From: an uncultured Clostridia bacterium
GTDB lineage: Bacteria; Bacillota; Clostridia; TANB77; CAG-508
NCBI GenBank assembly: GCA_948739805.1
Contig: CAPYID010000007.1
Location: forward strand, 9,022-73,021
DNA length: 64,000 nt
Direction: 5' to 3'
In this document: positions 37,595 to 45,698 of the stretch, piece by piece
How the letters are laid out: every line of letters starts with the position of its first letter
Position numbering within the stretch: position 1 is the first letter of the stretch
The notes under the pieces: generated by a model
The model's database searches: none
The model's input: the letters and a program-made list of their open reading frames with translations, nothing else
Told to the model about the DNA's origin: nothing
Translations under genes and position numbers: made by a program

Positions 37595-38797
37595 TTATTC
37601 AACCTCCTTTAATACTTCACTTGGCTTCGTATTAATTAAACTTGATATAGTTCCAATTGTTGTTAATAGGAAAACTATTAAATAAAGTATTATAGTTATA
37701 ATCAATATTTCATAATTAAACTTTATTCCATTATTAGTTGCCATGGATAAATTACATAGTATAGAAGTTATTAAGGTAGGAATTATAACAATTATTAAAT
37801 TTCTTAATGCTATTAAAGTAATCCCCTTTCTCCATGTCATTCCATTGATATAATAGACTGTCAATAATCTTCTATAATTTAAAGTTGCTAATAAATTATA
37901 ACCTCCAACACTTATTAGAACAAATACATAAGTTGCTATGAATATATATATATAGTAATCATAATTAGCAATAAAGTTATTAAAAAAATTATTTCCATAT
38001 TCATCTTCTTGTATAAATTTTCCTATACCATCTTCTATTACTTTATTATATGATTCTCTCATAAATAAAGTTTTGTCACTTATTTCTACCATAAAACCAC
38101 TATTTATTCTGAAATTTTGTGTACTTAGTAATCGGTTTGGCATAATTATTAGTTCTTCATTTTCATATGTCTCCACAAACAGATCTGTTACTTGAGGGAG
38201 TGTTTGTTTTGTATCTCCTGAATAGATATATGCACCATCTCTTAAAATACCTATGACTTTAACTTTCATATTAATAATTTCGTTATTTGGAATACTATAA
38301 ATTGAAAGTTTGTATATATCATTTAATTTATATGATTTCTCTAAACCTTCTGAGATAATGATTGGTATTATTTCATCATTTAATAATTTCTCACTGAAAT
38401 TCTCTCCAGTTTTTAAATTAAAGTTTAGTCTTTCTAACAGTCCATCATCATACATTACTGTAAATATATCCTTTTCTTCTAATTGTATTTCTGTTGAATA
38501 TACATTATAAACATCTGCTACTCCTTTTAAATTATTTAAGTACTTTTTTATATTTTCATATTTCTCTGTTCTATTGTCTGATAATGGCATTAAATTGCTT
38601 ATATGCAACGACTCTGTAAAAATAACTGTATTATTTAAATCCATTTTTGATAGCATTGATGATGCACTTTTATAATTTATTATCTGTGTTAATAATATTG
38701 TAAATACATATATAGATAAACTTATCTGAATTATTATAATAGTATTTTTTATTATGTTTTGTTTTAAAAACTTTACTATTAACTTTAAATTTTTCAT
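37595..38797 (-). CDS. ABC transporter permease, FtsX-like (second)
   Basis: The 400-residue protein has one N-terminal membrane segment (about 15-37), a large extracytoplasmic domain (about 45-280) and three C-terminal segments (about 285-390), the MacB/FtsX plan. The core stretch YINGMTWRKGITLIALRN follows the second segment. The gene starts three bases after the first permease stop codon. Two non-identical permeases suggest a heterodimeric exporter. Confidence 0.8.
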   Translation of the reverse strand: MKNLKLIVKFLKQNIIKNTIIIIQISLSIYVFTILLTQIINYKSASSMLSKMDLNNTVIFTESLHISNLMPLSDNRTEKYENIKKYLNNLKGVADVYNVYSTEIQLEEKDIFTVMYDDGLLERLNFNLKTGENFSEKLLNDEIIPIIISEGLEKSYKLNDIYKLSIYSIPNNEIINMKVKVIGILRDGAYIYSGDTKQTLPQVTDLFVETYENEELIIMPNRLLSTQNFRINSGFMVEISDKTLFMRESYNKVIEDGIGKFIQEDEYGNNFFNNFIANYDYYIYIFIATYVFVLISVGGYNLLATLNYRRLLTVYYINGMTWRKGITLIALRNLIIVIIPTLITSILCNLSMATNNGIKFNYEILIITIILYLIVFLLTTIGTISSLINTKPSEVLKEVE

Positions 38798-38800
38798 CTT

Positions 38801-40000
38801 TTACCTTCTTTCTATATATCTTGGATTAACACATGAAATTTTAATTGCTTCTATACTTATAATCATTAATACAAAAAATACTATTATCATATTAATTAGA
38901 CAAATGTCCTTAATTTTAAGTATATATGTTACATTAAATTTCGCTAGTGCTGGTGTAAATATGTAATAAAGTACACTTCCTAATATAGTTGAAATTATAC
39001 TTATAATTACAGCTTCACATGTTACTAATGCATATATTTTCTTTCTATTAGCCCCACATATTCTATAAATCATATATTTTCTCCAGTTCTTGTCAATCCA
39101 ATAAGTAAATAATGCTAATATATTTACTTGGGCAAGTACAATTAATATTGAAAATATAAATATTTGCTCTTTCACATCTCTAAGTTCTACCACTTCTGTT
39201 TTTTGAGGTAAATATAAATAATAATCATTAAATTTACTTTTAATATAATTATTGATTTTTAATATTTGCTCATTTTCTAAATTGTCAGATGTTTTAATTT
39301 CAATGCCATAAATTTCATAATTTTTTAAAAACTGATTAATTGGTATTACATATGCTTCTGTTTCATTTATGATATCTCCTTCATAATTATTAATATTAGA
39401 ATGTTTTATTACCATTTCTGTTATGTCTATTCTATCTATTGCTCTTACTGTATAAGTTTTTCCTCCTATATTTATTGTATTGTTTAAAATAAAAGGATTT
39501 CTTTTTGCATTAACATTATTATAATCTATCATTACATATGAAGTATCTTCATATAGATCTCTCTCAGAAATGACATTTCCTACAAAGGATCTTCTTGTAG
39601 ATTTGTTATTATTTGTACCTATGAATATGTTGTATCTTTTTTCAGTTGAATTATATGTATGATTTTCTTTTGCATTTTCCTCTATGCTTTCTTTCTCTTC
39701 TGTTAAAATTTCAGAATATATCTTTATTGTAATGTTGGGAATATTACTTTGTTTGAACCAAGTTTCTAATTCATGTATTTTATCGTGACTAATGTTCTCT
39801 TTTTTTTTATTTGCAATAAAGTATGTATTCGATATTTTTCTATATGAATTTACTATATTTACCATATGCATATTACTAGCCATATAAATACAAAATGAAA
39901 ATGAGGCTATTACCAAGCTTAAAATAAAAACTAAAAATAACAAAGTTCTTTCTTTTATAAAATTTCTAATATCTTTAACAATAACTCTTAATATCTTCAT
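38801..40000 (-). CDS. ABC transporter permease, FtsX-like (first)
   Basis: The 399-residue protein has the same topology as its neighbour: a membrane segment near 20-42, an extracytoplasmic domain and three C-terminal segments, with MIYRICGANRKKIYALVTCEA in the FtsX core. The ATG at 40000 is preceded by GGAGG; a reading 12 bases longer would start inside that site. It is the first transporter gene after the anti-sigma factor. Confidence 0.8.
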   Translation of the reverse strand: MKILRVIVKDIRNFIKERTLLFLVFILSLVIASFSFCIYMASNMHMVNIVNSYRKISNTYFIANKKKENISHDKIHELETWFKQSNIPNITIKIYSEILTEEKESIEENAKENHTYNSTEKRYNIFIGTNNNKSTRRSFVGNVISERDLYEDTSYVMIDYNNVNAKRNPFILNNTINIGGKTYTVRAIDRIDITEMVIKHSNINNYEGDIINETEAYVIPINQFLKNYEIYGIEIKTSDNLENEQILKINNYIKSKFNDYYLYLPQKTEVVELRDVKEQIFIFSILIVLAQVNILALFTYWIDKNWRKYMIYRICGANRKKIYALVTCEAVIISIISTILGSVLYYIFTPALAKFNVTYILKIKDICLINMIIVFFVLMIISIEAIKISCVNPRYIERR

Positions 40001-40096
40001 ATTGACCTCCATTAATTACATTTCCTATTTTTTATTAGCCTTTATCTTCATTTATATTTATTAGATATCAATTTTCTTTAAAAAGTGGTCATTTTT

Positions 40097-41143
40097 TCAT
40101 ATTTTTTTATTATTTCTTATTAACTTTATATTTTTCGTACAATCATTTAATGTAATTGTATCTATTTCATTTAATTTGTCCTTTGTTATGTTAAATTGTG
40201 TTATAAAATATATGTTTCCATCTGAATCCTCTCCTATAATATCTCTACTTGATTTGGCATTGAGGTCATTAATAGTGAACCTTGTACTCATATCAGATGT
40301 CTTGTATAATAAATAAAGACCTGTGTTTGTTGCAATACATTTTGTTATTGTATATTTCTCTGTATTAATATTGTTTGGCTTATATTCATATATTTCATTA
40401 TCTATGAATTTTTCAGAAATTTCTATATTAAACTGGCAATTGTAATTTATTTCTATATTCTCTTTACTTGGGTTATATTTATCATATAATACTAACTTCG
40501 AAAATTCTATTTTTAAAGTTTTCATTTTGGGCATTCCATTTGTCATTATGAATAATAACTCTTGTATTTCTTTGTTATTAGATTTTACACTTTTCCAACC
40601 AGCTAAACTCAAAAATCGTGAGTTACGTAATGCTGAATCTGCATTATAAATGCACTCATTATTTTCATTACTAATTATTAAGTCTTCTATTGATATTCGA
40701 TAATCTATATTTTTATTTTCATTGTTTTCATTAATCAAATTGAAAACTATATATAAATTAATATCATCAAGCATTAAATAATCAACCTTTATTTTATAAT
40801 TATTATTTAATTTGATATAATCCATTTCAATATTTTGAATATAATCTTTATCTATTATAGCTTCTACTACGCTTTGATTGTTTATATTAATATCTTCTAG
40901 TCCAAATATATTTTTCCATAAACTTACTATATCTTTTCCAAAAATCATAGTTGCAGTTACTATAAAAAATGTGCAAAATATTGCAACAACTTTAAAAGTC
41001 CTTTTATAAAATAATTTGTCCTTAATTTTGTTATTAATAGTATCATCTATAATTTCTTGAGTTTCCTTTGGTATATTATCATTTTGATAATAATCAAATA
41101 ATAATTTATCTATATCATCATAATCATTTTGTTGCACTTTCAT
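40097..41143 (-). CDS. Putative anti-sigma factor (DUF4179-like)
   Basis: The 348-residue protein has a cytoplasmic N-terminal part (about 1-50, DKLLFDYYQNDNIPKETQEIID), one membrane segment (about 53-73) and a long extracytoplasmic domain. This layout matches the membrane-bound DUF4179 proteins encoded after ECF-like sigma genes in Clostridia. It is expected to hold the sigma factor inactive until an envelope signal arrives. The ATG follows AAAGGAG and overlaps the sigma gene by 20 bases. Confidence 0.7.
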   Translation of the reverse strand: MKVQQNDYDDIDKLLFDYYQNDNIPKETQEIIDDTINNKIKDKLFYKRTFKVVAIFCTFFIVTATMIFGKDIVSLWKNIFGLEDININNQSVVEAIIDKDYIQNIEMDYIKLNNNYKIKVDYLMLDDINLYIVFNLINENNENKNIDYRISIEDLIISNENNECIYNADSALRNSRFLSLAGWKSVKSNNKEIQELLFIMTNGMPKMKTLKIEFSKLVLYDKYNPSKENIEINYNCQFNIEISEKFIDNEIYEYKPNNINTEKYTITKCIATNTGLYLLYKTSDMSTRFTINDLNAKSSRDIIGEDSDGNIYFITQFNITKDKLNEIDTITLNDCTKNIKLIRNNKKI

Positions 41144-41672
41144 TATCTCTCCTTTCACCATAAACTTTTCTTAGTTTTTGTTTTGTTCTTTTAATTCTAG
41201 TTTTTACTGTTTCTTTTTTGACATTTAAAATCTCAGAAATTTCGTCAAGTGAATATTTACTACCATAAAATAACACTAAGCATATTTTTTCATTATAATT
41301 TAATCCTTTTAAAATATTGTCTAATTCCATCTTATTATCAATATCTATTACTTTATCGTCTTCATACTCATTCTTTATATCTTTTTTTGTTAATTTATCT
41401 AATATATTTATTCTTCTTTGATTATTTCTATAAATTTTGTTACATTCATTTATTAATATTTTAATAATCCAAGTTTTAAAGAATTCAGGTTGTTTCAATT
41501 TTTTTAATGAATTATAAGCAATTACTAATGTTTCTTGTATCGCATCATTACTATCATCTACATTTTCCAATCTTGCCTGTGCCACTTTAAATAAGTCATT
41601 TTGTATTAATTTAATCAATTCTGAATATGCTTCTTTATCTCCTTTTATAGATCTTAAAATCAACTCATTCAT
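41124..41672 (-). CDS. ECF-type sigma-70 family factor
   Basis: The 182-residue protein has sigma region 2 (DKEAYSELIKLIQNDLFKVAQARL, DDSNDAIQETLVIAY, FFKTWIIKILINECN) and region 4 with a helix-turn-helix (YSLDEISEILNVKKETVKTRIKRTKQKL). It lacks region 3. It probably directs transcription of the downstream anti-sigma, ABC export and exported-protein genes. A near-consensus vegetative promoter lies upstream, so basal expression does not need autoactivation. Confidence 0.9.
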   Translation of the reverse strand: MNELILRSIKGDKEAYSELIKLIQNDLFKVAQARLENVDDSNDAIQETLVIAYNSLKKLKQPEFFKTWIIKILINECNKIYRNNQRRINILDKLTKKDIKNEYEDDKVIDIDNKMELDNILKGLNYNEKICLVLFYGSKYSLDEISEILNVKKETVKTRIKRTKQKLRKVYGERRDNESATK

Positions 41673-41708
41673 TTATATTCCACTCACTTTAATATTAGGG
41701 TTAGTTTG

Positions 41709-41737
41709 ATTATAATGTATATCTTTTTATATGTAAA
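41709..41737 (-). promoter_or_regulatory. Sigma-A-type promoter of the ECF sigma operon
   Basis: TTTACA and TATAAT are separated by 17 bases on the minus strand, 37 bases before the sigma gene start. Confidence 0.65.
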
Positions 41738-41802
41738 GTCATTTCTTTTATAATTCAAGGCTAATAGCACAAAAGGTTAATTACAAAAAATCAAAACTTT
41801 GA

Positions 41803-41831
41803 TTGTGAATTTTAGATATTCATGTTATAAT
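41803..41831 (+). promoter_or_regulatory. Sigma-A-type promoter of smpB
   Basis: TTGTGA and TATAAT are separated by exactly 17 bases, 67 bases before the smpB start. It is divergent from the ECF operon promoter. Confidence 0.65.
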
Positions 41832-41898
41832 CAATTCATAATGAATTTATATTTAATATATAAGGCTAAATTTGAATTTTTTTGAAAGGAATTTTGCT

Positions 41899-42364
41899 AT
41901 GTCAGAAATAAAAGTAATTGCTAAAAACCCAATAGCACATCATAATTATTCTATTACAGATACAATAGAAGCGGGTATTGTATTAACACGGAACAGAAAT
42001 AAAATCAATTAGAAATGGAAAAGTTAATTTAAAAGAAAGTTATGCAAATATAAAAAATGGTGAAATATTTATTTATGGTATGCATATTAGCCCTTATGAA
42101 AATGGAAATATATATAATAAAGACCCTTTACGAGACAGAAAATTATTATTAAACAAACGTGAAATATTTAACTTACTTGGTCTAATAAAACAACAAAGTT
42201 GTTCTTTAATCCCAATTAGTTTATATCTAAAAAATAATAAAGTTAAAGTTGAGTTAGGAATTGGTAAGGGAAAGAAACTATATGATAAACGTCAGGATAT
42301 TGCAAAGAAAGATGCTGAACGTAAAATTAATGTTGCTCTTAAAAATTCCATGAAAAATTTGTGA
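41899..42364 (+). CDS. smpB: SsrA-binding protein SmpB, needs +1 frameshift
   Basis: SmpB carries tmRNA into ribosomes stalled without a stop codon. Read with one +1 shift it is 154 residues, the normal length. It begins IAKNPIAHHNYSITDTIEAGIVLT, then after the shift GTEIKSIRNGKVNLKESYANI, and ends with a lysine-rich tail. Zero frame stops seven codons after ACA CGG. Skipping the C at 41989 gives the family's LTGTE(I/V)KSIR motif exactly. AAAGGA lies eight bases before the ATG. A rescue factor that itself depends on a stall-prone codon could be self-regulating; this is inference. Confidence 0.92.
41989..41991 (+). other. Putative +1 frameshift site, ACA-CGG-A (smpB)
   Basis: The in-phase CGG follows Thr30. 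Skipping C41989 gives GGA ACA GAA for the GTE of the conserved LTGTE motif. A CGG 17 bases upstream inside GCG-GGT is out of phase and causes no shift. Confidence 0.85.
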
Positions 42365-42384
42365 AACAAATTCATCATTTTAAA

Positions 42385-42406
42385 GGACGCCCAAATGGCG
42401 TCCCTA
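42385..42406. repeat. Intergenic palindrome GGACGCCCAAATGGCGTCC
   Basis: The hairpin followed by CTAC lies between the convergent smpB and fba genes, where it may terminate both. Confidence 0.6.
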
Positions 42407-42415
42407 CAATATATT

Positions 42416-43345
42416 TTATGCTTTATTAGATGAATTAAAAACATCATGTATTTTATGTTTAACAGTTTTTTTGATTTCTTCTCTTGCTGGGGTTAAATAT
42501 TTTCTTGGGTCAAAAGCAGATGGATCTTCTGCAAATGTTTTTCTTATTTGGGCAGTCATAGCAAGTCTTAAATCTGTATCTACATTTATTTTTGATACCC
42601 CTCTTAAACCTGCTTCATGTAACATTTCATCTGGAACACCTTTTGCTCCTGGTATATCTGCTCCATATTTATTACACATTTCAACTAATTCTGGAATTAC
42701 AGTTGAAGCACCATGTAAAACTATTGGTGTGTTTGGTAATTTTTCTTTTACTTTTTCTAGTATATCAAATCTTAATTTTGCCTCTCCCTTAAATTTATAT
42801 GCTCCATGACTTGTTCCTATGGCTATCGCTAAAGAGTCACAACCTGTTCTTTCTACAAATTCTTTAGCTTGGTCTGGATCTGTAAACATAGCATCATTTG
42901 CTGAAACATTAACTTCATCTTCTATTCCTGCTAATTTTCCAAGCTCAGCTTCTACAACAACTCCATGAGCATGCGCATAATCTACTACCTCTTTTGTTAG
43001 TCTAATATTTTCTTCAAAATCATATTTTGAACCATCAAACATTACAGATGTAAAACCTGCATCTATACATTTTTTACAAGTTTCAAAATCTGGTCCATGG
43101 TCTAGATGAATTGCTATTGGTATATCTGTTGATTCTACAGCAGCCTCTACCATTTTCATTAAGTAATTTATTCCTGCATATTTTATTGCACTTGAAGATG
43201 CTTGTAAAATTACTGGTGAGTTTTCCTCACTTGCTGCTTCTACTATCCCTTGTATTAATTCCATATTGTTTACATTAAAAGCTCCTATTGCGAAATGTTC
43301 TTTCATTGATTTTTCGAACATTTCTTTTGTCGTAACTAAAGCCAT
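42416..43345 (-). CDS. fba: Class II fructose-1,6-bisphosphate aldolase
   Basis: The 309-residue glycolytic enzyme cleaves fructose-1,6-bisphosphate to DHAP and glyceraldehyde-3-phosphate. Class II features are the zinc-binding HLDHGPDFETCKKCI, GFTSVMFDGSKYDFEENI, EAELGKLAG and the later VLHGAST and INVDTDLRLA. GGAGGTAATAATA precedes the ATG and a strong promoter lies upstream. Confidence 0.96.
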   Translation of the reverse strand: MALVTTKEMFEKSMKEHFAIGAFNVNNMELIQGIVEAASEENSPVILQASSSAIKYAGINYLMKMVEAAVESTDIPIAIHLDHGPDFETCKKCIDAGFTSVMFDGSKYDFEENIRLTKEVVDYAHAHGVVVEAELGKLAGIEDEVNVSANDAMFTDPDQAKEFVERTGCDSLAIAIGTSHGAYKFKGEAKLRFDILEKVKEKLPNTPIVLHGASTVIPELVEMCNKYGADIPGAKGVPDEMLHEAGLRGVSKINVDTDLRLAMTAQIRKTFAEDPSAFDPRKYLTPAREEIKKTVKHKIHDVFNSSNKA

Positions 43346-43371
43346 TATTATTACCTCCTAATTTTTTCTTC

Positions 43372-43399
43372 ATTATATCATTACCAATTTTTTTGTCAA
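43372..43399 (-). promoter_or_regulatory. Strong promoter of fba
   Basis: Consensus TTGACA and TATAAT are separated by 16 bases, 27 bases before the fba start. Confidence 0.7.
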
Positions 43400-43410
43400 T
43401 ATCTAATTAG

Positions 43411-43470
43411 ATGTTAGAAGTTAGATAATTAGAGGTTAGATTCTCAAAAATTTCTAATCTCTAACTTCTA
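43411..43470. repeat. Inverted repeat of AGAAGTTAGA/TCTAACTTCT type
   Basis: Two arms of about 25 bases (TAGAAGTTAGA...AGAGGTTAGA and complement) flank CTCAAAAATT. It lies just past the CobW gene and probably terminates it. Related unpaired strings (TCTAACTTCTAGTCTCTAA) occur near 52610 and 59925. Confidence 0.55.
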
Positions 43471-43474
43471 ATTT

Positions 43475-44593
43475 CTAGTTAATGCATTTATCTAATTCTT
43501 CTGATATTGCTTTTTTATCCATATTTTGCCCAATAAATACTAATTTTACCATTCTATCTCCTATTTTTTCATCCCAGTCTCTTTCTAAATCAGCATTTTC
43601 TTTTCTTAGCATTTTTATTTCTTCTTCTGGAAATGTTGCTATCCATTCTCCACCTTCATATATTCCTTTTTGCTTTCCTGCTTGCTCAAATACATAAGAC
43701 ATCTCATAGTCGTTATTAAACCATACTATTCCTTTGCATCTTATTATATTTTTGGGGAATTTATTTATAAAACTTTCAAATTTAGCTTCATCAAATGGTT
43801 TTCTACGATAATATACAAATGTTCCTATTCCATATTCTTCTGTTTCGCCTTCTTCTTCCTCTTCTTCAGGCTTGTCTAATTCTTGTGCCCATCCAGCAGA
43901 CATTGCTGCTTCTTCAAAATCAAAAGCATTTGTGTCCATTATTTCTTTTACATCTACTTTTGAATAATTTGTCTCTATTATTTTAGCATTAGGTTGCAAT
44001 TTTTTTATTACAGCTTTAACTTTTTCTAATTCTTGTTTAGATAATTCATCTACTTTGTTTAAAATTAATGTATTACAAAATTCAATTTGTTGTATTAACA
44101 AATTTTCTATGTCTTCATCATCTATTTCTTCTTTTTCTAGTTCTTCTCCACAATTAAATTCATCTCTTAATCTTAGTGCATCAACAACTGATACAACATT
44201 ATCAAGTCTACAAATTTGGGGTAATCCATATTGTTCTGTTGAGTCTTGCAAAACAGTTATTGTTTGAGCTATTGGAATAGGCTCACAAATTCCGCTTGCT
44301 TCTATTAATATATAATCAAAGTTTCTTGATTTTATTAAGTCTACTATTTGTTGCATTAAATCTACTTTTAAAGTACAGCAAATACAACCATTTTGTAGTG
44401 GAACTAAACTGTCATTAGTTTCTGTAACAACTCCACCTTTTCCTATTAAAGATGCATCTATGTTAACTTCTCCAATATCGTTAACTATTACTGCTACTTT
44501 GTATCCTTCTTGATTGTTTAAAATATGATTTATAAGTGTAGTTTTTCCTGCCCCTAAATATCCTGTTAATAATGTAATTGGTACTACTTTCAT
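43475..44593 (-). CDS. CobW/P47K family GTP-binding metallochaperone
   Basis: The 372-residue G3E GTPase has Walker A (GYLGAGKTTLINHIL), the metal-binding NGCICCTL (CxCC), the EASGICEP switch and LNKVDELS. An acidic stretch (EEEEEGETEEYG, about 243-254) precedes the C-terminal CobW domain. Family members deliver zinc or other metals to target enzymes. GAAAGGA precedes the ATG and an extended -10 box (TGTTATAAT) lies about 40 bases upstream. The target metal cannot be told. Confidence 0.88.
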   Translation of the reverse strand: MKVVPITLLTGYLGAGKTTLINHILNNQEGYKVAVIVNDIGEVNIDASLIGKGGVVTETNDSLVPLQNGCICCTLKVDLMQQIVDLIKSRNFDYILIEASGICEPIPIAQTITVLQDSTEQYGLPQICRLDNVVSVVDALRLRDEFNCGEELEKEEIDDEDIENLLIQQIEFCNTLILNKVDELSKQELEKVKAVIKKLQPNAKIIETNYSKVDVKEIMDTNAFDFEEAAMSAGWAQELDKPEEEEEEGETEEYGIGTFVYYRRKPFDEAKFESFINKFPKNIIRCKGIVWFNNDYEMSYVFEQAGKQKGIYEGGEWIATFPEEEIKMLRKENADLERDWDEKIGDRMVKLVFIGQNMDKKAISEELDKCIN

Positions 44594-44657
44594 TATCTAT
44601 CAATCCTTTCTTTTTCTTTATCTAGTTTATTATTATAACACATATCTTTTTAATTTT

Positions 44658-45404
44658 CTATGATTTTTTCTTTTTCTGCATGTAATATGAACATTTTGCT
44701 AGAACCACCGTTGGCGTTAGTTTTGAAAAGAACTTTGCTAGTTTTATTGTAAAGCCTGGTACTATATAAAATTTATTTTTTAACATTTTATCTACTGTAT
44801 ATCTTGCAACATATTCACTTGTTAAAGATTTTATTTCAAATTTTACATTTGCTACATTATTAAAATTTGTTTTTACTGGTCCTGGACATAGTAAGCTTAT
44901 TTTTACTTTTGAGTTTTGTTTATTTAATTCTTCTCTTATTGCTTCTGAAAGTCTTACTACATATGCCTTTGAAGAATAGTAGGTTGCCATTAATGGTCCT
45001 GGCATAAATCCTGCTATTGATGCAACATTTAGTATTCTCCCACTATTTCTTTTAGTCATATCTTGTAAATATAATTTAGTTAATACATGTAATGCTATTA
45101 TATTTGTGTCTATAATTGTTAATTCTTTTTCTAAATCTGTTTCTGTAAATTTTCCAAATTCTCCTAACCCTGCATTGTTCACTAGTATATCTATATCTTT
45201 TGCTTGTTCATATAATTTTTTGCAATTTTCTTCTATTGTTAAATCCATAACTATTATTTCTACTTTTGTTGTTAAGTCTTTCTTTAATTCTTCTAACTTT
45301 TCTTTATTTCTTGCTACTATTACTAGGTCATATCCTCTTTTTGATAATTCTCTTGCAATGTCTCTTCCTATTCCAGAAGAGGCTCCTGTTATTAAAGCTC
45401 TCAT
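44658..45404 (-). CDS. Short-chain dehydrogenase/reductase
   Basis: The 248-residue SDR has the NAD(P)-binding TGASSGIGRDIA, NNAGLGEFG, and the catalytic serine (VASIAGF) with YYSSKAY (YxxxK). The C-terminal 30 residues are hydrophobic and basic, suggesting membrane association as in the DltE/YqjQ group. The substrate is unknown. AAGGAG precedes the ATG. Confidence 0.88.
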   Translation of the reverse strand: MRALITGASSGIGRDIARELSKRGYDLVIVARNKEKLEELKKDLTTKVEIIVMDLTIEENCKKLYEQAKDIDILVNNAGLGEFGKFTETDLEKELTIIDTNIIALHVLTKLYLQDMTKRNSGRILNVASIAGFMPGPLMATYYSSKAYVVRLSEAIREELNKQNSKVKISLLCPGPVKTNFNNVANVKFEIKSLTSEYVARYTVDKMLKNKFYIVPGFTIKLAKFFSKLTPTVVLAKCSYYMQKKKKS

Positions 45405-45610
45405 AATTTATTTTTCTCCTTAATATCTTTATTGATTATACAAATTTTTGTTCTTTTTAGTATTGACATTTTCTCAATTTTATATTAAACTTATTTTCAT
45501 AGGAAATGAGAATAAGCAGATGTATGTTGCCACTTTTAATCCGTGATTTTTTTCATAGGAATGGAGGTGGTAATTTCATTATCTCCATAATGATAGTTTT
45601 TTTGCAATAG

Positions 45611-45634
45611 AGGGCACATGCAATGTGCCCCTAC
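45611..45634. repeat. Intergenic palindrome AGGGCACATGCAATGTGCCC
   Basis: It is followed by CTAC and is identical over 24 bases to the copy at 54471-54494. Confidence 0.7.
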
Positions 45635-45664
45635 AATACATATTTTGTTTTATGTTTTCTAAAC

Positions 45665-45687
45665 GGACGCCCAAAGGGCGCCCCTAC
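45665..45687. repeat. Intergenic palindrome GGACGCCCAAAGGGCGCCCC
   Basis: It is followed by TAC and lies 31 bases from the preceding copy, just past the ileS stop codon. The pair could end the ileS transcript. Confidence 0.65.
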
Positions 45688-45698
45688 ATATCTAATAT

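Noticed and set aside
45405..45698. Short gene between the SDR and ileS genes
   Set aside because: A GGAGGTGG string near 45562 suggested a start, but no supported reading frame follows; the gap holds two palindromic repeats.
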